From: Symbiodinium natans | Lineage: Eukaryota; Sar; Dinophyceae; Suessiales; Symbiodiniaceae | Assembly: GCA_905221605.1 (NCBI GenBank) | Contig: CAJNDS010002822.1 | Location: 188,001-252,000 of the forward strand | Direction of reading: 5' to 3' | Length of the DNA: 64,000 bases | Shown here: positions 22,037-31,520 of the stretch, piece by piece | Layout of the letters: each line of letters starts with the position of its first letter | Numbering within the stretch: position 1 is the stretch's first letter | Position numbers and translations under genes: made by a program | Notes under the pieces: model-generated | What the model was told of the DNA's origin: nothing | Databases searched by the model: none | The model's input: the letters and a program-made list of their open reading frames with translations, nothing else

Positions 22037-25000
22037 ATCGTTGAACAATCGAAGTCTGCGAATTCTTCAATCTCCAGGCAAAACCCTAAAGCCACCCCCT
22101 CCCACCCAACAAAGAAATCACACCCTTCATGACTCGCAATCTCTCCGACCTTGCATCATGAAAGTCACAAGACTGAAGCCTCGAGCCGCGTCCCGAGGAC
22201 CAGGCGTCTGCTTTCAGTGTTTTTTAACGTTTACAAACCGTAAAAATCCCGTTTCGGGATGTTTAACGTTAAGAAACCCTCATGCCGAGCCCGAGGACCA
22301 GGCGCCTGCTTTCTTCTGGCTGCAGGTCGCCGCTGAGGCAGGGTCTGCCCAGGCCCAGTATACGCTGGGCAGGGAGCTGATGGAGGAGCACCGATGCCTG
22401 AAAAATTTCAGGGTTCCCTAATCCCTAATCCCTAAGCCCTAAGCCCTAAGCCCTAAACCCTAAACCCTAAACCCTAAACCCTAAACCTCAAACCCAAAAC
22501 CAAAAAAAAGAAGTCCTCGGCTTCCCTCGTTACCCCTTGCACCCCAAACCAACCCTAAGCCCTATCCCACCTACCCTAAACCCTAAATTTCCCTAATCCT
22601 ACACCACCCTTGCCAGAATAGGACCTGGAAGGGGCCACCGGAAATGAATTTGCCGCTCAGTGGTTGCAGAGGGCCGCCGAGCAGGGCCACGAGGACCGCC
22701 GGGTTTTCGGGCTTTGGGGGATTACGAACTTACCCGGCAGACTTCAGAGGCCTGGATGTAAAAGGGGATTACGAACAAGGGTTTAGAGAGAAGTTATGAG
22801 AAGTTTAGGCCTTGGGGTGGAGATGGTTGGAGTGTGTGTTTCGGGTGTGCGGCGGAGGAAGACCTCGTGGAAGCATCGGCTTTTGGAGGCTTGGATTCGC
22901 GAAGCCTTTGCCAGGAGGCGCAGTTCTTGCTCGGGGTGGCCTTGGCCGCTATGCTTGATTTTGGACAAATGTGTCATTCTTGGATGCAAAGGGTGGCCCA
23001 GAGCTTGCTGCTATTCGTCACAGCCCTAAGCTTCCTGGACCCCACGAAGCTCTACTCAGCACGCCGACAGGCCATGGGCCAAGGCCTGCCCCAGAATGAT
23101 TCCGCGGCCGCACAGTGGTTCGGACTCGCCGCCGAGCGAGGCAGTGGTTCGAGGGCTCGAGGACTCTAGGACACTTGGGATTGGAGGGCTTTTCGTTGTT
23201 TATGGTCTGCCGGGAAAGAAGGGTTAAAACAAGGGGGTTTAGGGCTGGAGGGTTTAAGGGTTTCGGTTCTCGCGTGCCAACGCGCCCGTGCCAGAACTTT
23301 AGCCGTCATGGAGACTTTTCCTTTCCCCGCCACCCCCCCTTGTCTCGGGTCCTCATGAGTGAACCTGAGTGGATGGGGTGCCCCATGTTTGCATCAGTCG
23401 CCCTTGCTGACCACGAGAGGCCATGCCGGGTCCCAGTACAACCTGGCCGTTGCACTGGAGGCGACGCCTTTGGGTACGGGGGGACATGTTCAGGTCAGAG
23501 GTTGGAGGCTGATTAGCCTCCACAAAGAGCCTGCCCGTGACCAGGAGGGCCGTGGCGTAGCGCCGAACACTTCAGCCGCAGAGGCCAGGAGCTTGTGCAT
23601 GCGTGCATTTTTGGGGAGATGCAAAATAGAGTGCCCTTAACGTGAAGATAGACTGGACATGACTGTGCACATGTAGCACGGAAGGGTCATGACTAATCAA
23701 GAGTAGACACCGAAACTGAGGTAATGGGAATTTGTTGAGCTTGCATGATTGTGCTTTTTGCACCACGGTCGAGAGAGTCGGGCTTTGGAGTTGAATATGG
23801 GTGTCCGTCCGAGTGGCGGCCTTGTTGCTTCGATCTTAAAACGCTGATTTCTGTGAAGCGAGCTGTAGCACGTGGGCCTGGCATGCGCCATGGCATACAG
23901 CCACGGCACCGTCAGCTATGAACCCTAGCTGTGGCTCAAGCAGCTGAGCACTCTTTCAAGTCAACAGAGCCGTTTAAGTTTAAGGCTGACAGGTTGCACT
24001 GAGTCCGCAGAACACACAGAGAGATAGCGAGAGAGAGCGAGAGAGCTGTTTAAGACGTTTTTGCCTCGACAATGGCAGCTCCCCTGGCAGAGTCGAGCGG
24101 GACGGCCGAAACGGCCGAGACGGCCGAAGCCTCGAGGTTTCTGCGTGGTCGACTCTTCTCTGTGGGTCACTCCAACAATGAAGCCGACCAGTTCTTCAAG
24201 CTCCTAGACAGGCACAACGTGAAGGAGCTCGTCGACGTCCGCAGCATTCCCTCGAGCGGGAAATTCCCCCACTTTAAGCGCAGCGCGCTTCAGCAGCTTT
24301 GCCAGCGCCGGGGCATTTCCTACCGCCATTGCCCTCAGCTGGGCAACAAGGGAGTCGACGGTGGCATCCTGGCCCTGCTTGCCACAGAGGATGGCGCGGC
24401 AGCTCTGGAAAAGTTGGCCGCCACCGCAAGCGAAGCTACACTCATGGGCCCAAAGACGGCGATCATGTGCGCGGAAGCAGACTGGCATGAGTGCCACCGG
24501 CAAGTGGTGGCCCAGCGACTCTTGGAGAGTTTTGGCGTCGTGGTGGCGCACATCAAGCGGGATGGATCCCTGGAGCAGCATCCACAGAACCACGTTTTGC
24601 CGCCTTACTTCGGAGCGAAGGTGGCTCCACGCTTTGCATCTGCCTACTCGGCCGAGGCACTCTGCTGCGCGGAGCCCGCTGCCTTCCACGGATATCCCAA
24701 CGACATCCCCACAGTGCCGGGACCATTGGGACCTCTGCAGCCTGGGCCGAGCTCTGAGAGGAATCCGCTGCAAGCGCCACATCCGCCTTCAGCATCGCCC
24801 GCTTCGGATGCGCCACCCGAGGTGGGGGCAAAGCCCAAGCGCCGCTGGGGGCGCGTGTGACGCCACCTTCGGGTGGGGTGTTGCTTGGGAGGCAGCAGAC
24901 CTCATGACACCGCTTCCGGTCGGAAGTGAGTGCCTGTACAGTAGCTCACATCGTGCGAAGAAAAGAGCGCTAGACCGAACAGCCTTGACAACAATGTAGC

Positions 25001-25368
25001 TTCGATCTGGATCTCAAGTGCGCGTGAAGTCTCACAGAAGATGTGTGCAGGACGCAGTTCCGTAGGGCGAGTTGCGTCGTTGGGTTGTAGATTGCAGCAT
25101 TCGCGTCAAAGCCCCAAGCCCAAAACCTTGGAACCCTAAACCCTAGACATCCCTAAATCCTAAACCTTAAACCCAAAACCCTAAGAACCCTAAACCCTAA
25201 ACATCCCTAAACCCTAAACCCTAAACCCTGAACCCTAAACCCCAAACCCTAAACCCTAAACCCTAAACCCTAAGAACCCTAAGCCCGGCAAGTTCCGGCC
25301 GCAGAGGTTTGGTTCCATGCCGCGGCCGCCCAGGGCGTGGCAGGGCCGCCTGCAAGGTGGATCCGGAG
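17996..25368 (+). CDS. Sel1-repeat protein, split over about 11 exons
   Basis: Sel1 repeats (about 36-residue helical pairs, often adaptor or scaffold domains) appear in successive + strand exons. The clearest are 19531-19648 (ALEWYRKAADQGHTEAQLR, donor GTGGGA), 19839-19990 (YYTQAASGGCVKAQLLLAEL, donor GTGAAG), about 22290-22400 (FFWLQVAAEAGSAQAQYTLG), 22622-22702 (AAQWLQRAAEQGHED), 23071-23143 (SAAAQWFGLAAERG) and 25293-25368 (AAEVWFHAAAAQGVAG). Shorter or weaker ones are 17996-18089 (CDRAAPLGS), 18975-19064 (RLAAAQEGVAVAQ), 20479-20573 (SLESGAARTSLFAEAL), 22915-22970 (EAQFLLGVALAAM) and 23420-23473 (HAGSQYNLAVALEA). Introns carry TTTAGGG then CCCTAAA arrays. An intron-free DUF488 gene lies before the last exon. 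These could be two adjacent Sel1 genes; start and stop were not found. Confidence 0.66.
18089..18180 (+). repeat. TTTAGGG array after a Sel1-like exon
   Basis: About 13 perfect units. The donor would be G|GTTTAG from the first unit. Confidence 0.96.
18502..18613 (+). CDS. Unassigned exon candidate
   Basis: After gtcccag the frame reads KNITAGERLVVAAFDLPGSP then GARLAAVGGVWPEPLGL. An alternative frame here is Arg-rich. TTTAGGG units follow at 18636. Confidence 0.35.
18636..18760 (+). repeat. Degenerate TTTAGGG array
   Basis: Mixed TTTAGGG, TTTTAGGG and TTGAGGG units with unique insertions. Confidence 0.8.
18842..18955 (-). repeat. CCCTAAA array passing into a CCCTTAA block
   Basis: Eight or nine CCCTAAA units are followed by a homogeneous run of about seven CCCTTAA units (18904-18953), just before the Sel1-like exon at 18975. 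Confidence 0.96.
20377..20454 (+). repeat. TTTAGGG array with TTTGGGG variants
   Basis: Starts as GGTTTGGGG and TTTTGGGG, then becomes regular TTTAGGG. Confidence 0.9.
20574..20742 (+). repeat. Long TTTAGGG array at the donor of a Sel1-like exon
   Basis: About 23 units, including three TTTAGCG units in a row. Begins at the exon edge (tca|gttagg). With the C-strand array at 21298-21541 it could base-pair across the intron. Confidence 0.97.
20763..20862. mobile_element. Degenerate family A MITE
   Basis: TGTTCCCCCTT...ACTAACAGCCCTTAATAGGG at the left, with a diverged right arm. Confidence 0.5.
20900..21000. mobile_element. Palindromic MITE, best family A copy (101 bp)
   Basis: Left end CTTGGGATGTTCCCCCTTAT, right end GTATAGGGGGGAACATCCCA plus AG. 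The arms CAGTCCTTAACAGGGA and TCCCTATTAAGGACCG are near-inverse. The whole element is an almost perfect hairpin with a short loop and no coding capacity. Confidence 0.85.
21246..21277. repeat. Poly-C tract
   Basis: Almost pure C with one G. A second C-run of about 20 lies at 21545-21565, at the other end of the CCCTAAA array. Confidence 0.95.
21298..21541 (-). repeat. CCCTAAA array mixed with CCCTAA units
   Basis: Mostly CCCTAAA, with an internal run of vertebrate-type CCCTAA (about 21388-21410) and CCCCTAAA forms. Confidence 0.96.
21566..21646 (+). CDS. Exon candidate within the Sel1 region
   Basis: The frame reads LQTFFELASSFLEGTHGPVD then PGLS. It lies after a CCCTAAA array and before TTTAGGG at 21661. 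It may belong to the Sel1 gene. Confidence 0.35.
21661..21735 (+). repeat. TTTAGGG array
   Basis: About eight units, degenerating downstream. Confidence 0.92.
21977..22034. repeat. (ACTC)n-(TC)n microsatellite
   Basis: CACT tetramers run into CT dinucleotides. Confidence 0.95.
22425..22500 (-). repeat. CCCTAAA array with CCCTAAT and CCCTAAG variants
   Basis: Variant blocks are grouped: three CCCTAAT, then CCCTAAG, then CCCTAAA. Confidence 0.92.
23923..23940 (+). other. Possible relict spliced-leader sequence
   Basis: CCCTAGCTGTGGCTCAAG resembles the dinoflagellate spliced leader (ending TTTTGGCTCAAG) with a 3-nt gap and two mismatches. It lies 131 bases upstream of the ATG of an intron-free gene, where a retroposed mRNA would keep it. 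A chance match is quite possible. Confidence 0.3.
24072..24860 (+). CDS. DUF488 family protein, intron-free (262 aa)
   Basis: A single open frame from ATG to TGA. Residues 27-115 show the DUF488 signature: LFSVGHSNNEADQFFKLL, then VKELVDVRSIPSSGKFPHF, RRGISYRHCPQLG and, near residue 137, CAEADWHECHRQVVAQRL. The C-E-x-D-x-x-x-C-H-R motif is the family's conserved cysteine/histidine site. The N-terminus has a TAETAE repeat. The C-terminal 55 residues are Pro/Ser-rich and probably disordered. Length is above that of bacterial DUF488 proteins because of these tails. The biochemical role of the family is not established to my knowledge. It is the only long uninterrupted, motif-bearing gene in the window, it contains no telomeric repeat, and it sits between Sel1 exons on the same strand. 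Confidence 0.93.
   Translation: MAAPLAESSGTAETAETAEASRFLRGRLFSVGHSNNEADQFFKLLDRHNVKELVDVRSIPSSGKFPHFKRSALQQLCQRRGISYRHCPQLGNKGVDGGILALLATEDGAAALEKLAATASEATLMGPKTAIMCAEADWHECHRQVVAQRLLESFGVVVAHIKRDGSLEQHPQNHVLPPYFGAKVAPRFASAYSAEALCCAEPAAFHGYPNDIPTVPGPLGPLQPGPSSERNPLQAPHPPSASPASDAPPEVGAKPKRRWGRV
25133..25286 (-). repeat. CCCTAAA array before a Sel1 exon
   Basis: Contains ACATCCCTAAA and CCCTAAGAA variants. The exon begins at 25293. Confidence 0.93.
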
Positions 25369-25412
25369 GTGGGTGTATAAACAAGGGTTCCAGGTTTTTG
25401 GCTTTTGGGTTA

Positions 25413-25530
25413 ACCCTAAACCCTAAACCCTAAACCCTAAACCCTAAACCCTAAACCCTAAACCCTAAACCCTAAACCCTAAACCCTAAACCCTAAACCC
25501 TGAACCCTAAACCCTAAACCCTAAACCCTA
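25413..25530 (-). repeat. CCCTAAA array
   Basis: About 16 units with one CCCTGAA. Confidence 0.97.
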
Positions 25531-25647
25531 CACTTTTAGGGTTTGGTTAAGGGCTGAGGGTTTCATTGGGACTCAGGGCTTGTAGGGGTTGTAGGTTATT
25601 GAAGTCTCCGGGCATTTCAGGCTCCCAGGGATGCGGTACGGAGGGGG

Positions 25648-25718
25648 TTTAGGGTTTAGGGTTTAGGGTTTAGGGTTTTTCTTTTGGGTTTAGGGTTTAG
25701 GGTTTAGGGTTTAGGGTG
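25648..25718 (+). repeat. TTTAGGG array
   Basis: Two blocks separated by TTTTTCTTTTGGG. Confidence 0.93.
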
Positions 25719-26245
25719 CTTAAGATTTTTCAGGCTTTTGGGTGCTGTGGATGGGGAGTTTGGGGATTGATTGTGTCAAGGTCTAGTTTGTATCGTTGTG
25801 CCTTGAAGACCTCGCTGACGGATGTCTCCAACTCTTTCGCCAGATTCACGCTTGATTTCATACGTCAAGGTAAAGTTGTGCTTTTTGAAAATGTTCCGCA
25901 AACAGCGTTTAATTCCGGGATTTCAGCTGGTGGTACTGAGTTCGGGGCTCTTGACGGTATTTCAGAGTCGCTCTCCGTCCGGCTGCAAAAAGGTTCTTGT
26001 TGGGGTGCTTTTAGGGTTTAGGGTTGAGGGCTTAGGGTTTAGGGTTTAGGTTTTAGGGTACCGGAACTCTCTACACAAGCACATCTGGCCGGCAGGCTGC
26101 ATTCGTCAGTAGCCTGTCGAGCCGATCCGATTGAACCGTCTGCGTTGGTTCCTGAACAACACAGCCCGTGTTGCAAAACCTTTTTGAGGTCTCGGCCCCT
26201 CAGACCTTAGCCATGAGACCCTGTAGCATTTTCAGGTTAATACCT

Positions 26246-26348
26246 TAAACCTGAACCCTAAACCCTAAACCCCAAACCCAAAACCCAAAACCCTAAACCC
26301 TAAATCCTAAAACCTAAACCCTAAACCCTAAACCTAAGCCCTAAGCCC
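26246..26348 (-). repeat. Degenerate CCCTAAA array
   Basis: Includes CCCCAAA, CCCAAAA, TCCTAAA and CCTAAG units. Precedes the exon candidate at 26380. Confidence 0.9.
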
Positions 26349-26379
26349 GTGAAGTCTAGGGGGCTCAGGGCACAAAAAG

Positions 26380-26477
26380 ACCTCCGAGCTCCACTTGTGC
26401 GGGAGGCTTGCCCGACGCTTCCTGGAGCAGCTTTGGAGTCGCCAGGCTGAACAAAGGATACGCCACATCTCCCCTAG
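26380..26477 (+). CDS. Exon candidate between opposed arrays
   Basis: After aaaaag the frame reads TSELHLCGRLARRFLEQLWS then RQAEQRIRHISP. A GT donor follows just before the TTTAGGG array. No family recognised. Confidence 0.42.
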
Positions 26478-26479
26478 GT

Positions 26480-26612
26480 CAGGGTTTAGGGTTTAGGGTT
26501 TAGGGTTTAGGGTTTAGGGTTTGGGGTTTAGGGTTTAGGGTTTAGGGTTTAGGGTTTAGGGTTTAGGGTTTAGGGTTTAGGGTTTAGGATTTAGGGTTTA
26601 GGGTTTAGGGCT
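26480..26612 (+). repeat. TTTAGGG array
   Basis: About 19 units, starting three bases after the exon candidate. Confidence 0.97.
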
Positions 26613-26982
26613 AATCCTAAAGTATGTATGTGGGGCAGCACGTGGCCATCGCATTCAAGCCGGCCAAGCATCCCGCAGAATCCCGAGAGTGGAGCCGCGG
26701 CCCCCAGCATAATCTAGGAAGCCTCTCTCCAATCATGTGAGTTCCCGCAAGAGCCCTATGATAGTTTTGTAATCACAAAAAAGTTCTTCTATCATAATGA
26801 CACGATATTCTAAATAGTATTACTTCATGTTAATATTTGCATTTTTTCCTGCATCCCAAGAGCATAGAGTGCCTGAGGCGTCGGCGCGGGCCTCGCCAGG
26901 TAAATTCCCGGGATGTGGTGAACACGAGGCCCGACAAGAGTTCCGACAAGATGCCCCCCCAAGCCTTGTTTTGGAGGGCACC

Positions 26983-27090
26983 CTAGCCCTAAACCCTAAA
27001 CCCTAAACCCTAAACCCTAAACCCTAAACCCTAAACCCTAAACCCTAAACCCGAAACCCTAAACCCTAAACCCTAAACCCTAAACTCTAA
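26983..27090 (-). repeat. CCCTAAA array
   Basis: About 15 units with CCCGAAA and CTCTAAA variants. Confidence 0.96.
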
Positions 27091-27185
27091 AAGTTGCAGA
27101 AAGGGGTTTGGGGGCTTGAGAGAGTTGATAGAGCTCTTCAGGCTCTTGGCTGCCTCACCTTCTGGTCCTTCTGCCATCTGTTCGC

Positions 27186-27312
27186 CCTTATACAAGCAGT
27201 CCTTAATAGGGATTATGATAGGGGTTTAGGGTTCAGGGTTCAGGGTTTAGGGGTTTAGGGTTTAGAGTTTAGGGTTTAGGGTTTAGGGTTTAGGGGTACT
27301 ATAATCCCTGGC
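27186..27312. mobile_element. Family A MITE with a telomeric array inside
   Basis: Left arm CCCTTATACAAGCAGTCCTT, then AATAGGGATTATGATAGG, then a TTTAGGG and TTCAGGG array (27221-27297), then GGTACTATAATCCC, the start of the usual right half, after which it is truncated. Confidence 0.62.
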
Positions 27313-27341
27313 ATCCATGACTTGCATGTCTTCAGGCAGAG

Positions 27342-27452
27342 TTCGGGACCTCTTCAGATGGACCTCTCCGTCGAAGACATGGGCGATGTGACCCACACAC
27401 GCACACGAAGACACGTTGCTGGAGCCGAGCCCTCTACCATGTGTCATGGTTT
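27342..27452 (+). CDS. Unassigned exon candidate
   Basis: The frame reads SSGPLQMDLSVEDMGDVTHT then RTRRHVAGAEPST. Edges are approximate. Confidence 0.3.
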
Positions 27453-27596
27453 CTGAAGCCTGCAGCTACATCATCACACCGAGGAGTCAGGAGATGTGCC
27501 CTGATGGACAGCGATCAGAAAGGCGACCTTCCTTCTGCAGACTAAGTACGGTGGTCTCTGGGTATGGGGCGGGTGCCGCGCCACCCCAGGCAACCC

Positions 27597-27790
27597 CCAC
27601 GCGAGCTCTTTAAGACTTCCTGCGACATGGCCTCTTGCACTCGTGCGACAATCAGAGGGCTTCTTAGCCAATTCGGCCAGCAAAGCATGGCCGGGAGGAT
27701 GCTGGAGAGCAAAAGAGGCCTCGGGGTGCTGCCCGGAAGCTTTGAAGTACCAGCCGCTTGGTCAAGCTCTCCAGGACCCAAGATGCGGAA
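27597..27790 (+). CDS. Unassigned exon candidate
   Basis: The frame includes CDMASCTRATIRGLLSQFGQ and QSMAGRMLESKRGLGVLPGS. It is basic and Ser/Gly-rich. A GT-rich stretch follows. Confidence 0.3.
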
Positions 27791-27905
27791 GGACCTTGTG
27801 TGTTTGTTACTGTCTGTTTGTGTTTATGTATGTCTATGTATATGTTTTTGTTTTTGTTTTGCTTCTTCTGAGCTCCTGAACACATTGGGCAAATATCCGG
27901 CGCAG

Positions 27906-27980
27906 CGGATTTTCCTCAAGCCGGGCTTTGTGGGGACTCCGCGGGACGAGGGAGGCTTCCTTCTCCCATGCCCAAATGCA
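27906..27980 (+). CDS. Unassigned exon candidate
   Basis: After ggcgcag the frame reads RIFLKPGFVGTPRDEGGFLL then PCPNA. Confidence 0.35.
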
Positions 27981-28531
27981 GGCGCCGAACCTGGGTTTAA
28001 GGGATGCTTTACAGTTCAGCCCTCAGGGTGTCAGGACGGTTGAAAGTAGGGTGTTCGGGCGTATGTCTTGTTAGGATTTTGTGTTGAGGTCTTGAGGTTC
28101 GTGGTTAAATTTGTGGGTCAAAGGTCGGGGTGGAGGGTATTGGCTTCAAGGGGTTTAAGACCTCAGGGTGTGGGAGACTGAGGGGCTCAAGGCCTAACCC
28201 AGAAAGGTTTGAGTTTCGGGTTTAGGATGTTGGTTTTGAGGTCTAGGCCTTGGTTTTTCTGCGGGTTGGGATTTAACGATGGTGGGGGGAGGTTGTTGGC
28301 AAGCACGGCTGCACAGCGACAACAGGCATACGCATAGGTTCGTAAGCAGACTGCTCCCACAGAGAGAGCCCCTAAACCTTTTCATCTGGTCTGTATTCGA
28401 AATCCTAAAGCCCTTGCATGTCTAAAAGTGAGTGTCGAATCCCTGGCCCTACTCCGAACAAAACCGCCGGGTTACACCAGGAAGGCTTTCCCGGGGTGTT
28501 GCCCTGAAGTGCGTGGTGAGTGTCAGCTAGG

Positions 28532-28587
28532 CCTAAACCCTAAACCCTAAACCCTAAACCCTAAACCCTAAACCCTAAACCCTAAAC
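28532..28587 (-). repeat. CCCTAAA array after a GTCAGCTAGG motif
   Basis: The preceding bases GTCAGCTAGGC match the motif seen beside arrays at 16128, 16291 and 50913. Confidence 0.95.
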
Positions 28588-28796
28588 TGAGTGAGCCCGG
28601 GGCCGTCGAGCAGGGCGAACGCACCGAAGCCGGCAGGCGAGGTAGCTCCGGAGCCAGAAGCCCTCCGGCGGGCGACGGAGCTCCAGTCCCGCAGGCAGCT
28701 GCGGGCTGCGCGGTGGACCCGGCAGGTCGCTGGCGAGAAACCCGTCAGGTCGCCCTAGAATAAGATACCCCAAACCTTCGGGTAAAACATCGCAAC

Positions 28797-29180
28797 CTCT
28801 TGCCGGGAGGCCCCTGCCTGCCTGGGAGGCCCCTGCCTGGGAGGCCCCTGCCTGGGAGGCCCCCCTGTGGGGAGGCCCCGGGAGGCCCCTGCCTTGCCTG
28901 GGAGGTTCCGGGAGGCCGTGCCTGGGAGGCCCCTGCCTGGGAGGCCCCTGCCTGCCTGGGAGGCCCCTGCCTGAGAGGAGGCCCCTGCCTGGGACCTGTG
29001 GGAGGCCCTGCCTGGAAGGGCCCCCCCGGCTGCCGAGGCCCCTGCCTGGCAGGCCCCTGACTGCCTCTGAGGCCCCTGCCTGAGCGAGGCCCCTCCTGGC
29101 TGCTTGGGAGGCCCCTGCCGGGGAGGCCCCCTCCAGTCGCTGCCTGAGAGAGGGCAGGAAAGGAGTTTGAGAGCTCTTTG
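28797..29180. repeat. GGCCCCTGCCTG minisatellite
   Basis: Imperfect tandem units of about 14-15 bp (GGGAGGCCCCTGCCT) with length variants. Long Gln/Ala/Gly-rich minus-strand frames and Pro/Gly-rich plus-strand frames across it are products of the repeat. Confidence 0.93.
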
Positions 29181-29277
29181 GAAAAGTCTGGGCGGGCCAA
29201 TCGCCTCTGCCTGGGAGCTGCCTGTGGAAGGCCCCTGCCTGACTCTGGCCTTGGCTTTGGTCTGAGGATTTTTGCAA

Positions 29278-29650
29278 GGGATCCAGATCCCCAGCCAGGA
29301 CGCAGCATGCAAGGGCGAAGGCGGCAGCCAGCCCCAAGCCCAAACCTTCGGGTTTTGAAGTTTTAGCTGGGAGGTTGTGGCCCCCTGCCTGGGACTGGAT
29401 CTGCTTACCCTGCCTGAAAAACAAGCCCTGGCCTGAGGTGCCTGGCCCTTTCAAGCTAGGGATCCAGATCCCCAACAAGACGCAGCATCACCAAGGGCGA
29501 AGGCGGCAGCCAGCCCCAAGCCCAAACCTTTGGGTTTTTCACTTTTAAAATGATTCACAAGGCCACCACGACTCCAACAAGGTCCAGCTGCAGCATCAGC
29601 GAAAGCGAAGGCAGCAGCAACCGCCCATCCCACCCCTTTGACTTCAGGGC
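29278..29650. repeat. 181-bp-spaced duplicated segment
   Basis: About 88 bases starting GGGATCCAGATCCCCA at 29278 recur at 29459 with few changes (GCGAAGGCGGCAGCCAGCCC in both). A weaker third copy lies near 29590-29650. Confidence 0.8.
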
Positions 29651-29965
29651 GCGAAGGCGGCAGCCTCGAATGAGGCAAACTTCTGATTTGACGCCCTTCC
29701 AAGCAAGTTTTCCAACCCCCGCCCAACACGCAGCCTTGCAATGCCTAGGGGCTGCGAGCTTCAGGGTAGTTGATCGGCATCGATGCCGAGCTTCTAAACC
29801 CAACCAATATACAAGAGAAAAATAGCAAAAGCACGATCAGAGTTCAAAAGAACCCTAAACCCGTAAAGGTTAAGGCGAGGGTGGAGCGCCAGCGGGGGTG
29901 GGCTTATGCAACTCGGGGCGCGCGCCTGGGTGCTTTCAGCACCAGCGCGCCCACTCATTGAGACA

Positions 29966-30034
29966 CCCTAAACCCTAAACCCTAAACCCTAAACCCTAAA
30001 CCCTAAACCCTAAACCCTGAACCCTGAACCCTGA
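29966..30034 (-). repeat. CCCTAAA array ending in CCCTGAA
   Basis: Seven CCCTAAA units, then three CCCTGAA. Confidence 0.95.
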
Positions 30035-30125
30035 ACGCCTGTCTCTGTCCAGGAGATCCCTGAGCAGTTCAGTCAGCACTGCTTTTGAAGAAGGCGCAAC
30101 CTCCGAAGCTCCAAGCCATGGTGTG

Positions 30126-30196
30126 GAGGGTTTAGGGTTTAGGGTTTAGGGTTTAGGGTTTAGGGTTTAGGGTTTAGGGTTTAGGGTTTAGGGTGG
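30126..30196 (+). repeat. TTTAGGG array
   Basis: Ten units. The 90-bp unique segment between it and the 29966 array is exon-sized, but its frame is unclear. Confidence 0.96.
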
Positions 30197-30889
30197 TTCA
30201 GGATTTATTTGTAGGCTCAAGCGCGGCTTACCACAAAACAGAGAGCTCAAAAGACAATTTTTTTAGGGTTGGGGCCTGTTCGGTTTTAGGGTCTGGTGTG
30301 TTCTAGGTGTAATGGGGTGGATGGTGCGAGGTTGAGAGATGTGCTCCACGTTGCTGTGCCCGATGCCAGTTCCTTTTGTTTTGGCCTGCGCCAGTTCCTC
30401 AGCCTGCATTGCTACCCGCAGCATTTGCAGCCATTTTTGGCCTTCCAGCCCGCGCGAGCTGGTGAAACGTAAGTCTGAACCTGGGAAGTGCCAGATGATC
30501 CCGAGCCCATGCCATGCAGTCTACTAAGTCTACTAGACATGGAATGATAACTGATAGGTTTAAGGCCAGTCTGTAATATAGGGCTCGGAATTATTACTGA
30601 TAGGATTCCCTTCTGATCCCTCATTAATCATACTGTGATAACCCCCAAAACTCTATTCGAAGTATTAAGGCCCCAAAAGTAGACTGTCTTGTTAGAGCGG
30701 AGTGCAGCCCTGGCACAATGCTGGCGTCCATCATGGGCGAGGACAGCCCTGACCTGCATGTCCCCAGACCCTGCGTTTCACACCTTGTGCACCCTACCCC
30801 TCAAGGGCTTCAACAGCCTTCGATTTGCTGCAATATGGGGGTATAGGATTTAGGCTTCAGGTTCTTGAGGGTCCGGGTCGGTGTCGCAG

Positions 30890-30986
30890 GAGTACTTCGA
30901 ATGGACCGTCCCGCAACTCAAGGAGCACTTGAGAGCTTTGGGATCCTCGGGTGCAATTGATCACGGGCTGCTAAAGAAGTTTGGCA
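30890..30986 (+). CDS. Exon candidate, SAP-like helix pair
   Basis: After tgtcgcag the frame reads EYFEWTVPQLKEHLRALGSS then GAIDHGLLKKF, followed by GTAGGA. 'TVPQLKEHLRALG' resembles the SAP motif (a DNA-binding helix-extension-helix), but the match is short. It may start the Lys/Ala-rich gene described downstream. Confidence 0.45.
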
Positions 30987-31342
30987 GTAGGATGGAAAAC
31001 GAACCGGCAGCGGGAATTCCAGCTGATGCCAACCCTCACCCCTCGAGCGCAAGTGTGCGAAAGGGCAGAGCTCCAGTCGCTAGTCCAGTCGCCCCATGTT
31101 CCGAACAAGCAGGTGGCTTCCAAAATGCCTTGCGTTACCTGGGTTGGTTTTAGGGAAGCTCCTGAATTACACACAAAACAGCATCGTCTGGGTGTCCTTT
31201 CTTGTTTGTCAAGATTAGATCGCCCAGGAGTGGCCTCCACAGGCACTGGCGTCGGGCCGGTTGGGAGTGGGAAGCCTTTGCGTTGAAGACTTCGCAGTGC
31301 CTGCAAATGCAAGTCGCAGACTCTTTCTTGCGAAGCCATAAA

Positions 31343-31447
31343 CTTGGGATGTTCTCCCTTATCGAACAGTCCTCAATGGGGATTATAAGAGGGGACACAA
31401 TATACTCCCCAATTATGAGAGACTGTTCGCATCAGGGCAACATCCCA
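31343..31447. mobile_element. Palindromic MITE (family A)
   Basis: CTTGGGATGTTCTCCCTTAT at the left. The right arm ends GGGCAACATCCCAA. Internal GACTGTTCGC pairs with the left GAACAGTCC. Confidence 0.72.
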
Positions 31448-31520
31448 ACCTTAGACCATCAGTGTTTACTCAAGCGATGAAGCTGCAGGCTCCCGAGACT
31501 TCCTCCTTCAACGCATGAAG

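Noticed and set aside
28582-29478. 298-aa minus-strand Gln/Ala/Gly-rich frame resembling a collagen-like protein
   Set aside because: Several frames are open over the same GC-rich minisatellite, and the repeat unit length explains all of them.
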